Positions 16,307 to 23,762 of a stretch of 64,000 nt of DNA are shown one piece after another; the first letter of the stretch is position 1; every line of letters starts with the position of its first letter. Source of the DNA: CAYRLW01 sp964425215 (GTDB lineage: Bacteria; Spirochaetota; Spirochaetia; Treponematales; Breznakiellaceae). Both the position numbers and the translations under genes were made by a program. Location: the NCBI GenBank assembly GCA_964425215.1, contig CAYRLW010000004.1, positions 62,001-126,000 on the forward strand, written 5' to 3'. The notes under the pieces were generated by a model. That model ran no database searches, was not told the DNA's origin, and saw only the letters and a program-made list of their open reading frames with translations.

Positions 16307-17455
16307 GTGCGCGCGATAGCGATTAAAAAAGGTATCCTTGTAGCCCTAGTCCTCGTCCTGGGTATTTCGTGGGTGGGGGCGGAAACCGTCAGCCCCTTTA
16401 CCCTTCCTTCGGCCCGGCTGGGAGCCCTGGGGGGACGACACGGTACCCTGAGCGACGATTTTACCACCCTGTTCACCAATCCCGCGGGCTTCGTGGGGGT
16501 AAAGGAACAGTTGAGCGCCGCCCAAATTTCCGCCAGCGCCTACGGTCCCCTGTTTGATATCGCCGATGTGCTGATTAACTACCTCGGTTCCTCCGGTGCC
16601 CTGGATATTTCCAAAATAGTCGGACCCGGGGGCCTCGCCACCGGTTTAAGCCTGGGGGGACCGGTCTCCTTCGGGTGGGTAGGCCGGGGGCTAGGATTTG
16701 GCATTTTTAACAGAACCACCATGGACGCCGTTACCCTCGGTTCAAATCTAAAAGCGGTCCCCTCGGAGGAACTGCTGATTACCGGAGGGTACGCGTTTCG
16801 AATTTTCGATAAGAACAGCCAGGTTATCGATGCGGGGTTTTTAGGCAAGGGCTTCTTCCGGGGCACCCTGGGACTTCAATCGTCCATATTTACGGTGACC
16901 GATTTATTCAGCGGCGATCCGCTGGGTTCAAAACCCTTTACAACCGTCGCGGGGGTTGGTGTCGATCTGGGCGTAAAGTACGATTTAGCCAAAACCTTCG
17001 ACGCCTCGTTGGTATGGCACGACGCCTATTCTCCGGCCCTTAAATCGACCTATACCTCCACCGCCGATTTTATCGGCGGGAAGCAACCCCTTTCAAATTC
17101 CTACGTAATCGTTTCATCCGGTTTGGACGTAGGCGTTTCGTACACCCCCAAATACCCCCAGCTGGATCAGTACGTTTCCCGTTTATCCTTCTACCTGGAT
17201 TATCGGGATATGCTGAACCTCTTTGCCCTCATACCCCGAAACCCCATTTTGAACGTGGGCCTGGGCGTGGAGGCCGTGGTCCTGGACGCCCTTAGCCTTA
17301 GGGCGGGAATTACGGACGCCCTGCCTGCTTTGGGCTTTGGCATCGATTTTACCGTTATGCGCCTGGATTTTGCCATGCGGGGGGTCGAGCTGGGCCTGGA
17401 TCCGGGGGTACAATCCACCTATGCTATCGACTTGGACCTCCTTTTCCGGTACTAG
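16307..17455 (+). CDS. FadL-like / UPF0164 outer-membrane beta-barrel protein
   Basis: The 382-residue protein begins at a GTG preceded by AGAGGAG. A signal peptide of about 26 residues leads into SPFTLPSARLGALGGRHG, with TLFTNPAGF, the family hatch motif (a conserved NPAG). Amphipathic strands follow and the C-terminus is LDLLFRY, ending in an aromatic residue as in outer-membrane barrels. It is a paralogue of the protein at 14335-15501. An imperfect hairpin (17503-17540, GGGGTTTGAA/TTCAATCCCC) lies after the stop and may help end the transcript before the tRNA promoter. Confidence 0.78.
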   Translation: MRAIAIKKGILVALVLVLGISWVGAETVSPFTLPSARLGALGGRHGTLSDDFTTLFTNPAGFVGVKEQLSAAQISASAYGPLFDIADVLINYLGSSGALDISKIVGPGGLATGLSLGGPVSFGWVGRGLGFGIFNRTTMDAVTLGSNLKAVPSEELLITGGYAFRIFDKNSQVIDAGFLGKGFFRGTLGLQSSIFTVTDLFSGDPLGSKPFTTVAGVGVDLGVKYDLAKTFDASLVWHDAYSPALKSTYTSTADFIGGKQPLSNSYVIVSSGLDVGVSYTPKYPQLDQYVSRLSFYLDYRDMLNLFALIPRNPILNVGLGVEAVVLDALSLRAGITDALPALGFGIDFTVMRLDFAMRGVELGLDPGVQSTYAIDLDLLFRY

Positions 17456-17546
17456 GAATTGGGCAAACCTGTCCCACCGGTTCGTCTGAAGGCGGTTTAT
17501 CGGGGTTTGAAAATCTAAAAATCCTCCGATTCAATCCCCAAAACCC

Positions 17547-17575
17547 TTGACCTTTCGGAGCTATTTCGTTATTGT
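17547..17575 (+). promoter_or_regulatory. Predicted promoter of tRNA-Lys
   Basis: TTGACC (17547-17552) and TATTGT (17570-17575) are 17 bp apart; the start site would fall a few bases before the mature tRNA 5' end at 17586. Confidence 0.7.
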
Positions 17576-17585
17576 ACCTAACCAC

Positions 17586-17658
17586 GGGCCACTAGCTCAG
17601 ACGGTAGAGCAACGCCCTTTTAAGGCGTGGGTCACTGGTTCGAATCCAGTGTGGCTCA
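17586..17658 (+). tRNA. tRNA-Lys (anticodon TTT)
   Basis: The 73-nt cloverleaf folds completely. The acceptor is GGGCCAC/GTGGCTC (one G-T pair), the D stem GCTC/GAGC, the anticodon stem ACGCC/GGCGT with loop CTTTTAA (anticodon TTT at 17619-17621), and the T stem ACTGG/CCAGT with loop TTCGAAT. The discriminator is A. CCA is not encoded, so it must be added by nucleotidyltransferase. A promoter lies directly upstream and an intrinsic terminator starts 8 bp downstream, so it is a single-gene unit. The last 18 bases of the tRNA form the left end of a tandem repeat. Confidence 0.96.
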
Positions 17659-18097
17659 AAGAAAGAAAAGCCCCTCCGACAGGAGGGGCTTTTCTACGTC
17701 CATAAACGCACTGGATTCGAACGCCCTGAGCGCGCGCCAGGGGCGCGGAAGGCGGACAGGAAGTCCGCCGCCAGCGAAGGGCGCGGCCTGGAGGGCCGAG
17801 ACAGGAAGTCGAGGGCCGGAAGGCGAATCCAGTGTGGCTCAAAGAAAGAAAAGCCCCTCCGACAGGAGGGGCTTTTTTACGTCCATAAACGCACTGGATT
17901 CGAACGCCCTGAGCGCGCGCCAGGGGCGCGGAAGGCGGACAGGAAGTCCGCCGCCAGCGAAGGGCGCGGCCTGGAGGGCCGAGACAGGAAGTCGAGGGCC
18001 GGAAGGCGAATCCAGTGTGGCTCAAAGAAAGAAAAGCCCCTCCGACAGGAGGGGCTTTTTTACGCTCCGAAAGGCACTGGATTCGAACGCCCTGAGC
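17641..18097 (+). repeat. 183-bp tandem repeat derived from tRNA-Lys 3' end and terminator
   Basis: Two full 183-bp units (17641-17823 and 17824-18006) and a partial third (18007-18097) run head to tail. The only difference I found between units 1 and 2 is C/T in the T-tract after the terminator. Each unit holds in order: the tRNA-Lys T-arm half and acceptor 3' strand, the terminator hairpin, an inverted copy of the T-arm (CACTGGATTCGAACGCC), and a GC-rich stretch with two hairpins of loop AGGAA (unit 1: 17751-17769 and 17794-17817). The third copy changes between the terminator and the inverted T-arm and stops after CCCTGAGC. This fills the largest non-coding stretch of the window (17456-18123). 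It encodes no believable protein. Confidence 0.9.
17666..17694 (+). terminator. Intrinsic terminator of tRNA-Lys
   Basis: AAAAGCCCCTCC and GGAGGGGCTTTT form a perfect 12-bp stem around GACA, ending in a T-tract. The same hairpin recurs at 17849-17877 and 18032-18060 in the repeat copies. Confidence 0.9.
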
Positions 18098-18123
18098 TCT
18101 TACACTATAAACGGGGGCAATCT

Positions 18124-18696
18124 ATGGCAAAGGCGGTATTGGAGCTCATGCGGGGGGATATTACCACTCTGGATGTGGACGCTATCGTGAACGCGGCGAA
18201 TTCGACCCTGTTGGGCGGCGGCGGGGTGGATGGGGCGATTCACCGGGCGGCGGGGCCGGCGTTGCTGGCCGAGTGTCGTCGCAGAGCCGATGAGATCGGG
18301 GGGTGCCCTCCAGGGTGCGCGGTGATCACCGGCGCGGGCAGGCTCCCCTGTAAGCGGGTTATCCATACGGTGGGCCCGGTTTGGCACGGGGGCAAGCGGG
18401 GAGAAGCAGAGCTTTTAGCTTCCTGTTACCAGGAGAGCCTTCGGCTTGCCCAGAAGGAGGCCCTTCATTGTATAGCTTTTCCCAACATTAGCACGGGGGT
18501 GTACGGGTATCCAAAGGAATTAGCCGCGCCGGTGGTCCTTCAGGCGGTCCGCTCTTTTCTTCCCCAGGCGAGCGAGGTACAACGGGTCATTTTTGTGTGC
18601 TTTGATGAGGAAAATTACCGTATATACCGTTCCCTTTTGGATAATCCCGACCAAGGCTCCGAGGAGTTTATCGACCGACAGGTTCCTAGGGCTTAG
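18124..18696 (+). CDS. Macro-domain protein, ADP-ribose deacylase (YmdB-like)
   Basis: The 190-residue protein is a single macro domain of the YmdB/MacroD type, which binds ADP-ribose and hydrolyses O-acetyl-ADP-ribose or mono-ADP-ribose. Motifs are RGDITTLDVDAIVNAANS near the start, LLGGGGVDGAIHRAAG (catalytic loop), GCAVITGAG, VIHTVGPVW and ISTGVYGYP. It is cytoplasmic. It begins 27 bp after the repeat, preceded by CGGGGGC, with a possible TATAAA -10 box at 18108. Its 3' end overlaps the convergent DUF167 gene by 11 bp. Confidence 0.9.
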   Translation: MAKAVLELMRGDITTLDVDAIVNAANSTLLGGGGVDGAIHRAAGPALLAECRRRADEIGGCPPGCAVITGAGRLPCKRVIHTVGPVWHGGKRGEAELLASCYQESLRLAQKEALHCIAFPNISTGVYGYPKELAAPVVLQAVRSFLPQASEVQRVIFVCFDEENYRIYRSLLDNPDQGSEEFIDRQVPRA

Positions 18697-18982
18697 AAAC
18701 CGCGAGGCCATGAACCATCGGAGCGAAAATGGCGGGAAAGGAGAGGGTTTTAAGCCGGGATTTTTCCCCCGAAACGATAAGTACGTCCTTTTTGGGGCAA
18801 CCAACCTTTTTTGCCAAAAAGGATCGGAGTTCCAGGTTAGCCTTCCCATCTTCGGGGGCGGCGGCGACGCGCAATCGAAGCCTTCCCTCTTGAATATCCA
18901 TGATTTCGGTTTTAGAGGCCCCCGGGACGACCTTGACCTCTAGGAATACCCGAGCTTCCGCGTCGGCGTGTGGCTTTTTCAT
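18686..18982 (-). CDS. DUF167 / YggU-family protein
   Basis: This 98-residue protein belongs to the YggU (DUF167) family, whose biochemical role is unknown. The family core is clear: EVKVVPGASKTEI, RLRLRVAAAPEDGKAN, FLAKKVG and the C-terminal SGEKSRLKTL. The start is the ATG at 18982, which shares ATGA with the stop of the upstream gene, so translation is coupled; an upstream in-frame ATG at 19006 would lengthen the overlap and is less likely. Confidence 0.85.
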   Translation of the reverse strand: MKKPHADAEARVFLEVKVVPGASKTEIMDIQEGRLRLRVAAAPEDGKANLELRSFLAKKVGCPKKDVLIVSGEKSRLKTLSFPAIFAPMVHGLAVSKP

Positions 18983-19545
18983 ACCGAGGCGTTGGAAGGG
19001 AGCCAAGCTAACTGGCCAATTTCCCAGGCAAAAGAAAAATCCCTGGTTCCGTAGGGGAGGGGCCGGATTAGAAAATTCGCCAGGGCCGCGGCCCGGAACG
19101 TTAGGGGCTTTTCCAGCTTGTCTAAGAAAAAACGTTCCGAATGGTGTTCCGTATCCGATGGACCGAGGATCGTAAGCCCCAAAACTACGGGACTAAGGGG
19201 CCGCGTCCCCAGGGAGGCTTCCAACTCCAGGGGAGAAAGCCCCAGATTCAAGCCCCCAAGGTGTGGAAACGAGGGAATGGAAACCGTAGCCCAGCCTTGG
19301 ACCGTAAATTTACCCTCACTATTCATGTGGTTGACCCTCTGCCGTAAGGATTTCCCCAATTTTATTAAGTTTTCCCGGGAAAGGCTTTGGGATACCACCG
19401 CTAAGGGAGCCACGGGGGGGAATGAACGGGCTCCAAAGACCCCGGATTGGAATAATTTTTCACCGTAGGCCCTTAAAAGTCTGCGGGTATCCCTATGGGG
19501 TACCAGGACCAAAAGGCGTATTATGGAATTATCGCTGGATTTCAT
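18979..19545 (-). CDS. Hypothetical protein
   Basis: I do not recognise this 188-residue protein. It has no signal peptide. The start IIRLLVLVPHRDTRRLLRAYGEKL, the later AVVSQSLSRENLIKLGKSL and VVLGLTILGP give an alternating strand/helix pattern that faintly recalls two-His (2H) phosphoesterases, but the paired HxT/S motifs are not present, so I do not assign that function. It overlaps the DUF167 gene by 4 bp (ATGA), so the two are co-translated. Confidence 0.6.
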   Translation of the reverse strand: MKSSDNSIIRLLVLVPHRDTRRLLRAYGEKLFQSGVFGARSFPPVAPLAVVSQSLSRENLIKLGKSLRQRVNHMNSEGKFTVQGWATVSIPSFPHLGGLNLGLSPLELEASLGTRPLSPVVLGLTILGPSDTEHHSERFFLDKLEKPLTFRAAALANFLIRPLPYGTRDFSFAWEIGQLAWLPSNASV

Positions 19546-19613
19546 ATTCCCAATTTTCCGCTTCCATGATACAGTGATATATCTTTAATGTAAAGGAAAG
19601 GTTTAAAGGGCGT

Positions 19614-20393
19614 ATGAAACGCAAAACCAAACTATTGGTGGATCGGCTTTCGGAAACCATCGCGTCTTGGCCATCCATCGAGTGTATCTCCCTTAATGAA
19701 GCCGCCATCCCCGATACCTTGGACCCCTATTTCGCGCTTATTTTTGACGTGTACTACCGTAAACCCATCATCGCTCCAGAGGAACGGCGCCGTTTGTACG
19801 GGGACGATGTTCTTGCCTTTGAAACCTCCGCCCAGGGCAACAAGGACCGGTTCCTTATTGGGGATCTGCCGGTTCGAATCGAGTACAAGGACGTGGAAAA
19901 GATCCAGGAACTCGTGACCATCGCGGATTCCCAAACCGATCACCTCTGGCTCATTAAAGATTCGGGAACCTACGGGTTTTATCGGCTTTCCCAGGGGGAG
20001 GTGCTTTTTCATCGGAGCCCGTGGATCGATGAAATTCGCCAACGGTTGTCCAAACTGGGGGACGATTTTTGGATCCAAATGCGGGATGCCCACCAGTCCA
20101 AGATGGAACATTTTTTAAGCGATTTGGGGGCCGCTTTAATTCAGGGCGACGATTTCCATTATTTGATTTCTTCCGCTGGATTTATCAAAAACGCCTGCGT
20201 GGCCCTCTTTTGTATAAATCGTCGTTTTGAACCCTCCCACCGAGGATTTTATGAGCAGGTAAAGGACCTTCCTATTTTACCCGAAGAGTTTATAGGACGA
20301 TTTGAAAGCTTCCTCCGGAACGATTCGGAAATGACAGCCCAGCGAAAGTATTCCCTGGCCCAATTAATCGCCCGGAGCGTCCTTTCTCTGTAG
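19614..20393 (+). CDS. Hypothetical cytoplasmic protein, possibly nucleotidyltransferase-like
   Basis: The 259-residue protein has no signal or membrane segments. The segment PYFALIFDVYYRKPIIAPEE followed by a helical C-terminal half with HYLISSAGFIKNACVALF resembles the layout of minimal nucleotidyltransferases fused to a helical substrate-binding domain (DUF4037-like). I see no clean GS...DxD active site, so this is only a suggestion. AAAGGG precedes the ATG. It lies 16 bp upstream of the metallopeptidase-like lipoprotein gene and is probably co-transcribed. Confidence 0.65.
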   Translation: MKRKTKLLVDRLSETIASWPSIECISLNEAAIPDTLDPYFALIFDVYYRKPIIAPEERRRLYGDDVLAFETSAQGNKDRFLIGDLPVRIEYKDVEKIQELVTIADSQTDHLWLIKDSGTYGFYRLSQGEVLFHRSPWIDEIRQRLSKLGDDFWIQMRDAHQSKMEHFLSDLGAALIQGDDFHYLISSAGFIKNACVALFCINRRFEPSHRGFYEQVKDLPILPEEFIGRFESFLRNDSEMTAQRKYSLAQLIARSVLSL

Positions 20394-20409
20394 CTTTAAG
20401 AAGGTAGCC

Positions 20410-22209
20410 ATGGTTACGTCTACTTCCCCGGGGCTTTGGCGTTTAAGTACGGCGGCCTTTTTTTTCTTAAGTATCCTATCCGCCTCCTGGTCCCTCAGTT
20501 CCTGCTCGTTTAAAAAGCCCTCCGGATTGACCGTGGAATTGTACGGAGCTTCCCCTTCCTCGGAGGGGGGGAGATCCTTTATCCTGTACGCCCTGTCCAG
20601 GGCTTCCCTCGAACCGAGGCTCGAGGGGGGAAAAAAAGGACGGCTTGAATACGCCCTCGATCCGGCGCTTTCTATACCCCGGGGCTACGGTCTGGAAGTG
20701 GAGTATACCCTGCTTCCTGGAAAAGAAGACGCCACCACCATGAAGAAGTCCACAGCAGGACCGGGTATGAAAGAGGATCAACCTCATCCCGGCGCTTTCC
20801 TGCTGAAGACCGGGGATTCTGTTTCTTGGATCCTCCCCCAGGACGGCCAATTTTTAGGAATCCCGGAAAAACGTTCCACCCTCCGCTACTGTGTTCCCCT
20901 GAGTTCCAATACCCTTGGTTCTATCATCTTTTCATCCACCGGTACGGAGGGGGTTCTCCAAATCCAAGCCCTTCGATTGGTTCCCCAATGGTTTGGGTTT
21001 CAACGGGATGGGCCTGCCCTAAACATCAGTCCCTTTGTATCCTTTCAACCTGCTAATTCCGGGTCGGGAGGAACCTATAGCATCGATGTCCCGGATCAAT
21101 TTCGGCTTTCTACCCCCCTGGCTCTATCGATAGGGGGGATTAAGGGGTCCATGAAGGTGGTCTCCGCTGACGTTGCCTACGATTATAAGGCCGATCTTTT
21201 TGGCGATTCGATCCTCATCGGTCCAGGAAATCTAGGAACGCCCCCGTTTCCCCTTAGCCTTTCGGCTTCCCGGACTCCCGATTCGATGATTCTACAAGCG
21301 GCGATCCCTCCGTCTTCGCTCCAGAAGGCTATCCCCGCCGATCCGGGTCTAATCCTTTCGTACCAACAAAATTTTTGGCGGGATAAACGGTTCGAGGTCT
21401 TTTCGTGGGATCGGTTCCCCTCGATTTTGATTTTTGATACCGAAAATTACGCAATTCAGGATAAACTATTTAAGCGGCTCGCCTTTTTTGTGGAAAAGAC
21501 CGGGTACCGGGGGCACTTAGCGACGGTTACGGAGATGGCCCCCTACCACGGTTGGAACGCCCACGACTATCGGGCCCAAGATTTGGCCGCCTTTTTTGAA
21601 CAGGCCCGGGCCACTAAATTCCCTTTGTCGGAGGAAGAACATGATCTTCTCCGTATCCTTTTGGTCAACGGGCTCGTTACGATTCAAGACCAGGGACTTA
21701 AAAGCGAACGGTACGTGGGGGGTACCGGGGCGATTATCTCCATTTCCCGGGAATCGGAAGGCTATCTCCGTTCCCTGTTTATGGTCCACGAGCTTTTTCA
21801 CGGGCTTTTTTTTATCGATGGGGATTTCCAAGCCTTCGCTAAACAGCGGTGGGATACCCTAGATCCCTTTGCCCGGCGTTTTATTACCGCCTACTTTGAT
21901 TCCCGGATGTACGACGTCAGGGATCCCCTTTTGATGAGGAACGAGCTGATGGCCTACTGTCTGCAACAGCCCGTTTCCTTGGCGGCCGCCTATTTTGGAA
22001 AAAATATAGCCGGTCGTTTGGCGGCGGACCCCCGGCGCCGGTCGGTCTTAAGCACCCCCAGCGACCCTTCGGGGCTCTGGGAAGAGCCGGCCCGTCTTTT
22101 TACCCAAGAAGCGGCGGCCTTTTCCTCCTACGTGGAAAAACGCTGGGGCCTCTCTGCCGGCAGAATAGCCCGGATCTACCAAATATCCTGGGCAAAGGGT
22201 ACGCGCTGA
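20410..22209 (+). CDS. Lipoprotein with zinc-metallopeptidase motif
   Basis: The 599-residue protein has a signal peptide ending in a lipobox-like SLSSC (Cys near residue 32). The first two thirds are beta-rich and unrecognised. Near residue 460 stands VHELFHGLFF, an HExxH zinc site, and about 50 residues later NELMAY supplies a Glu of the kind used as third ligand in gluzincins. It may be a surface or periplasmic peptidase; the substrate is unknown. GAAGG precedes the ATG. The 3' end overlaps the convergent MBL gene by 34 bp. Confidence 0.7.
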   Translation: MVTSTSPGLWRLSTAAFFFLSILSASWSLSSCSFKKPSGLTVELYGASPSSEGGRSFILYALSRASLEPRLEGGKKGRLEYALDPALSIPRGYGLEVEYTLLPGKEDATTMKKSTAGPGMKEDQPHPGAFLLKTGDSVSWILPQDGQFLGIPEKRSTLRYCVPLSSNTLGSIIFSSTGTEGVLQIQALRLVPQWFGFQRDGPALNISPFVSFQPANSGSGGTYSIDVPDQFRLSTPLALSIGGIKGSMKVVSADVAYDYKADLFGDSILIGPGNLGTPPFPLSLSASRTPDSMILQAAIPPSSLQKAIPADPGLILSYQQNFWRDKRFEVFSWDRFPSILIFDTENYAIQDKLFKRLAFFVEKTGYRGHLATVTEMAPYHGWNAHDYRAQDLAAFFEQARATKFPLSEEEHDLLRILLVNGLVTIQDQGLKSERYVGGTGAIISISRESEGYLRSLFMVHELFHGLFFIDGDFQAFAKQRWDTLDPFARRFITAYFDSRMYDVRDPLLMRNELMAYCLQQPVSLAAAYFGKNIAGRLAADPRRRSVLSTPSDPSGLWEEPARLFTQEAAAFSSYVEKRWGLSAGRIARIYQISWAKGTR

Positions 22210-22793
22210 TTGCGGACCTTCTCCGATTCTTCCAGGGCAACGTTAAAGCGCCGTTCCGCGTCCAAGGACGACGGCGGACCGTGGCCCGGCAGGACCGTAT
22301 AGTTCCCCGGCAGGGAAAAGAGTTTTTTCCGTATGGCCATAGCCTGGATGGTGGTCCCGTAGGAACTGGCGGTGCGACCCACCAAGCCGGCGCTTAAGGC
22401 GTCCCCGGTAAACAGGAGGTGTCCGATCTGGTACACCGCCGAATCGGAGGAATGGCCGGGAACAGAGAGGACCCGGACCCCAAAGGGGCCGATTTGTAGA
22501 TTTTCTTCGTCGTGGACGATAATGGCCCGGTGTTCGCAAATGTCGTGGTTCACCGCGTATACCGGGGCGTCGTAAATTTTTCGAAGGGTTTTTAACCCGT
22601 GGACGTGGTTAATGTGGTCATGGGTAACCAGAATACCCCGGATCGTGTACTCGTTTTTTTCGATAAAATTCACGATCTTTTCATCCATACAGCCCGGATC
22701 GATTACCAGGGCTTCCTTTCCCTCCGATCCTTCCGTTCCCAGTACAAAACAATTGGTAAACCCGAACAGGCAGTAATGAAAGTAAAGGCGCAT
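22176..22793 (-). CDS. Metallo-beta-lactamase-fold hydrolase (glyoxalase II-like)
   Basis: The 205-residue protein is an MBL-fold hydrolase of the hydroxyacylglutathione-hydrolase-like group. Metal ligands appear in THDHINHVHG, VPGHSSDS, LFTGDAL and VLPGHGPPSS. The family motif is THxHxDH; here the Asp is Asn, which should weaken the second metal site. The start is the ATG at 22793, one base after the stop of the pentapeptide gene, so the two form an operon. The substrate cannot be predicted. Confidence 0.82.
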   Translation of the reverse strand: MRLYFHYCLFGFTNCFVLGTEGSEGKEALVIDPGCMDEKIVNFIEKNEYTIRGILVTHDHINHVHGLKTLRKIYDAPVYAVNHDICEHRAIIVHDEENLQIGPFGVRVLSVPGHSSDSAVYQIGHLLFTGDALSAGLVGRTASSYGTTIQAMAIRKKLFSLPGNYTVLPGHGPPSSLDAERRFNVALEESEKVRNQRVPFAQDIW

Positions 22794-22794
22794 G

Positions 22795-23382
22795 TTATTC
22801 TTCCAACTCAAAAATAGCTTCCGCCGTATTGGAGGATTTAAAGGAAACCCGTTCTTGGCGGGTTTTTATAAAAAAGGTCTTTTTAACGTTGCAATCGATC
22901 AGATCTGACGATTCGATCCGGGAAGATATAAAACGGCTGTTATACAGGTTGGAATTGTTGAATGTACAGTCCCGTATGGCGGAGCCGTTAAAATTCACGT
23001 GGACCAGTTCGGAACCCTCGAAGGTGCAGTCGGTAAAGGAAGCCCCCGCGAAGGAAGAGAATTGGATATCGCTTTTAGAAAAGTCGCAATCGATAAATTC
23101 GGCGAATTCAAAAAAGGATACCCTAAAAAAGGATTCGGTAAAAACGCACATGGAAAAAACCGTGTGGGAAAAGGTACAACCAAAAAACCGATGATGGGAA
23201 AAATCGATCCCTTGAAATCGAAGATTTTCGGCGCACAAATCCTTGGTGACTACCCCTTGGAAAATTTCAGAGACGATTCGATCGGCCTCCGCGCTGGGAG
23301 AAGCGGTATGAAGGGCGCAGGTTTTGGTTCCCGATAGAACGTTTCGGCCACAACCGGCGGCGCAGGGGGTAAATTCGTACAT
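22795..23382 (-). CDS. Pentapeptide-repeat protein with N-terminal zinc-binding-like motif
   Basis: The 195-residue protein starts with CAAGCG and TCALH, giving a C-x3-C-x11-C-x2-H pattern that could bind zinc. From about residue 45 it consists of pentapeptide repeats with every fifth residue Phe or Leu (for example GIDFSHHRFFGCTFSHTVF, GASFTDCTFEGSEL, NSNLYNSRF), forming a right-handed quadrilateral beta helix. Such proteins are often adaptors or DNA mimics; the role here is unknown. It is divergent from the zinc-ribbon gene, and both start codons follow a -10 box directly. Confidence 0.8.
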   Translation of the reverse strand: MYEFTPCAAGCGRNVLSGTKTCALHTASPSAEADRIVSEIFQGVVTKDLCAENLRFQGIDFSHHRFFGCTFSHTVFSMCVFTESFFRVSFFEFAEFIDCDFSKSDIQFSSFAGASFTDCTFEGSELVHVNFNGSAIRDCTFNNSNLYNSRFISSRIESSDLIDCNVKKTFFIKTRQERVSFKSSNTAEAIFELEE

Positions 23383-23388
23383 GAACCT

Positions 23389-23418
23389 ATTGTAGGGTCT
23401 TCGATTACATTAACGCAA
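23389..23418 (-). promoter_or_regulatory. Predicted promoter of the pentapeptide gene, leaderless type
   Basis: On the minus strand TTGCGT (23418-23413) and TACAAT (23394-23389) are 18 bp apart, and 6 bases separate the -10 box from the ATG at 23382. No ribosome-binding site is present. Confidence 0.55.
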
Positions 23419-23425
23419 GGCCCCA

Positions 23426-23455
23426 TTGCGATATCCTGGCCCTGTGGGCTATTAT
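23426..23455 (+). promoter_or_regulatory. Predicted promoter of the zinc-ribbon gene, leaderless type
   Basis: TTGCGA (23426-23431) and TATTAT (23450-23455) are 18 bp apart, with 7 bases to the ATG at 23463. It is back to back with the promoter for the minus strand, the two -35 boxes only 7 bp apart. Confidence 0.58.
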
Positions 23456-23462
23456 TGGTTCC

Positions 23463-23759
23463 ATGTGTTGGTACTGTGGAGCCGCGGTGACGGATCCGGA
23501 GCCCCTTGGGCGTAGTCTCCGTTGTCCCCAATGCGGGCGGGATTTACGGTCCTGCAAAAATTGCAAGTTTTACCTAAGCGGAAGCCGGGGGGACTGCTCG
23601 GAAGCCCAGGGAGAGCACCCGGCGGATAAGGAACGGGGCAATTTTTGTGATTGGTTTTCCCTTAACCCCCTGTTCAAGGTCCCCAGCGGAGGCCAAAAAT
23701 CTGCCCAAGCCTCTGAAGCCAAGGCCCGCTCCGATTTTGACGCCCTTTTTGGATCCTAA
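23463..23759 (+). CDS. Small Cys-rich zinc-ribbon protein
   Basis: The 98-residue protein carries ten Cys in its first 60 residues: CWYC, CPQC, CKNC, plus GDC and NFCDW. The first two CxxC pairs make a classical zinc ribbon. The C-terminal third is charged and probably disordered (KSAQASEAKARSDF). I do not recognise the family well enough to give a function. It appears to head a plus-strand operon with murI (3 bp gap), rsgA and mutS2. Confidence 0.78.
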   Translation: MCWYCGAAVTDPEPLGRSLRCPQCGRDLRSCKNCKFYLSGSRGDCSEAQGEHPADKERGNFCDWFSLNPLFKVPSGGQKSAQASEAKARSDFDALFGS

Positions 23760-23762
23760 ACC

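Noticed and set aside
17641..18097. Possible CRISPR array or extra tRNA genes
   Set aside because: Units abut without variable spacers, and only the tRNA 3' half is repeated, so no further cloverleaf can form.
17597..18190. Long open frames on both strands across the tandem repeat
   Set aside because: The 183-bp unit is a multiple of three with no stops, so frames stay open by chance. They translate tRNA and terminator sequence and lack any domain or start signal.
18979..19545. 2H phosphoesterase (RNA ligase-like) assignment
   Set aside because: The fold pattern is suggestive but the two HxT/S motifs are absent.
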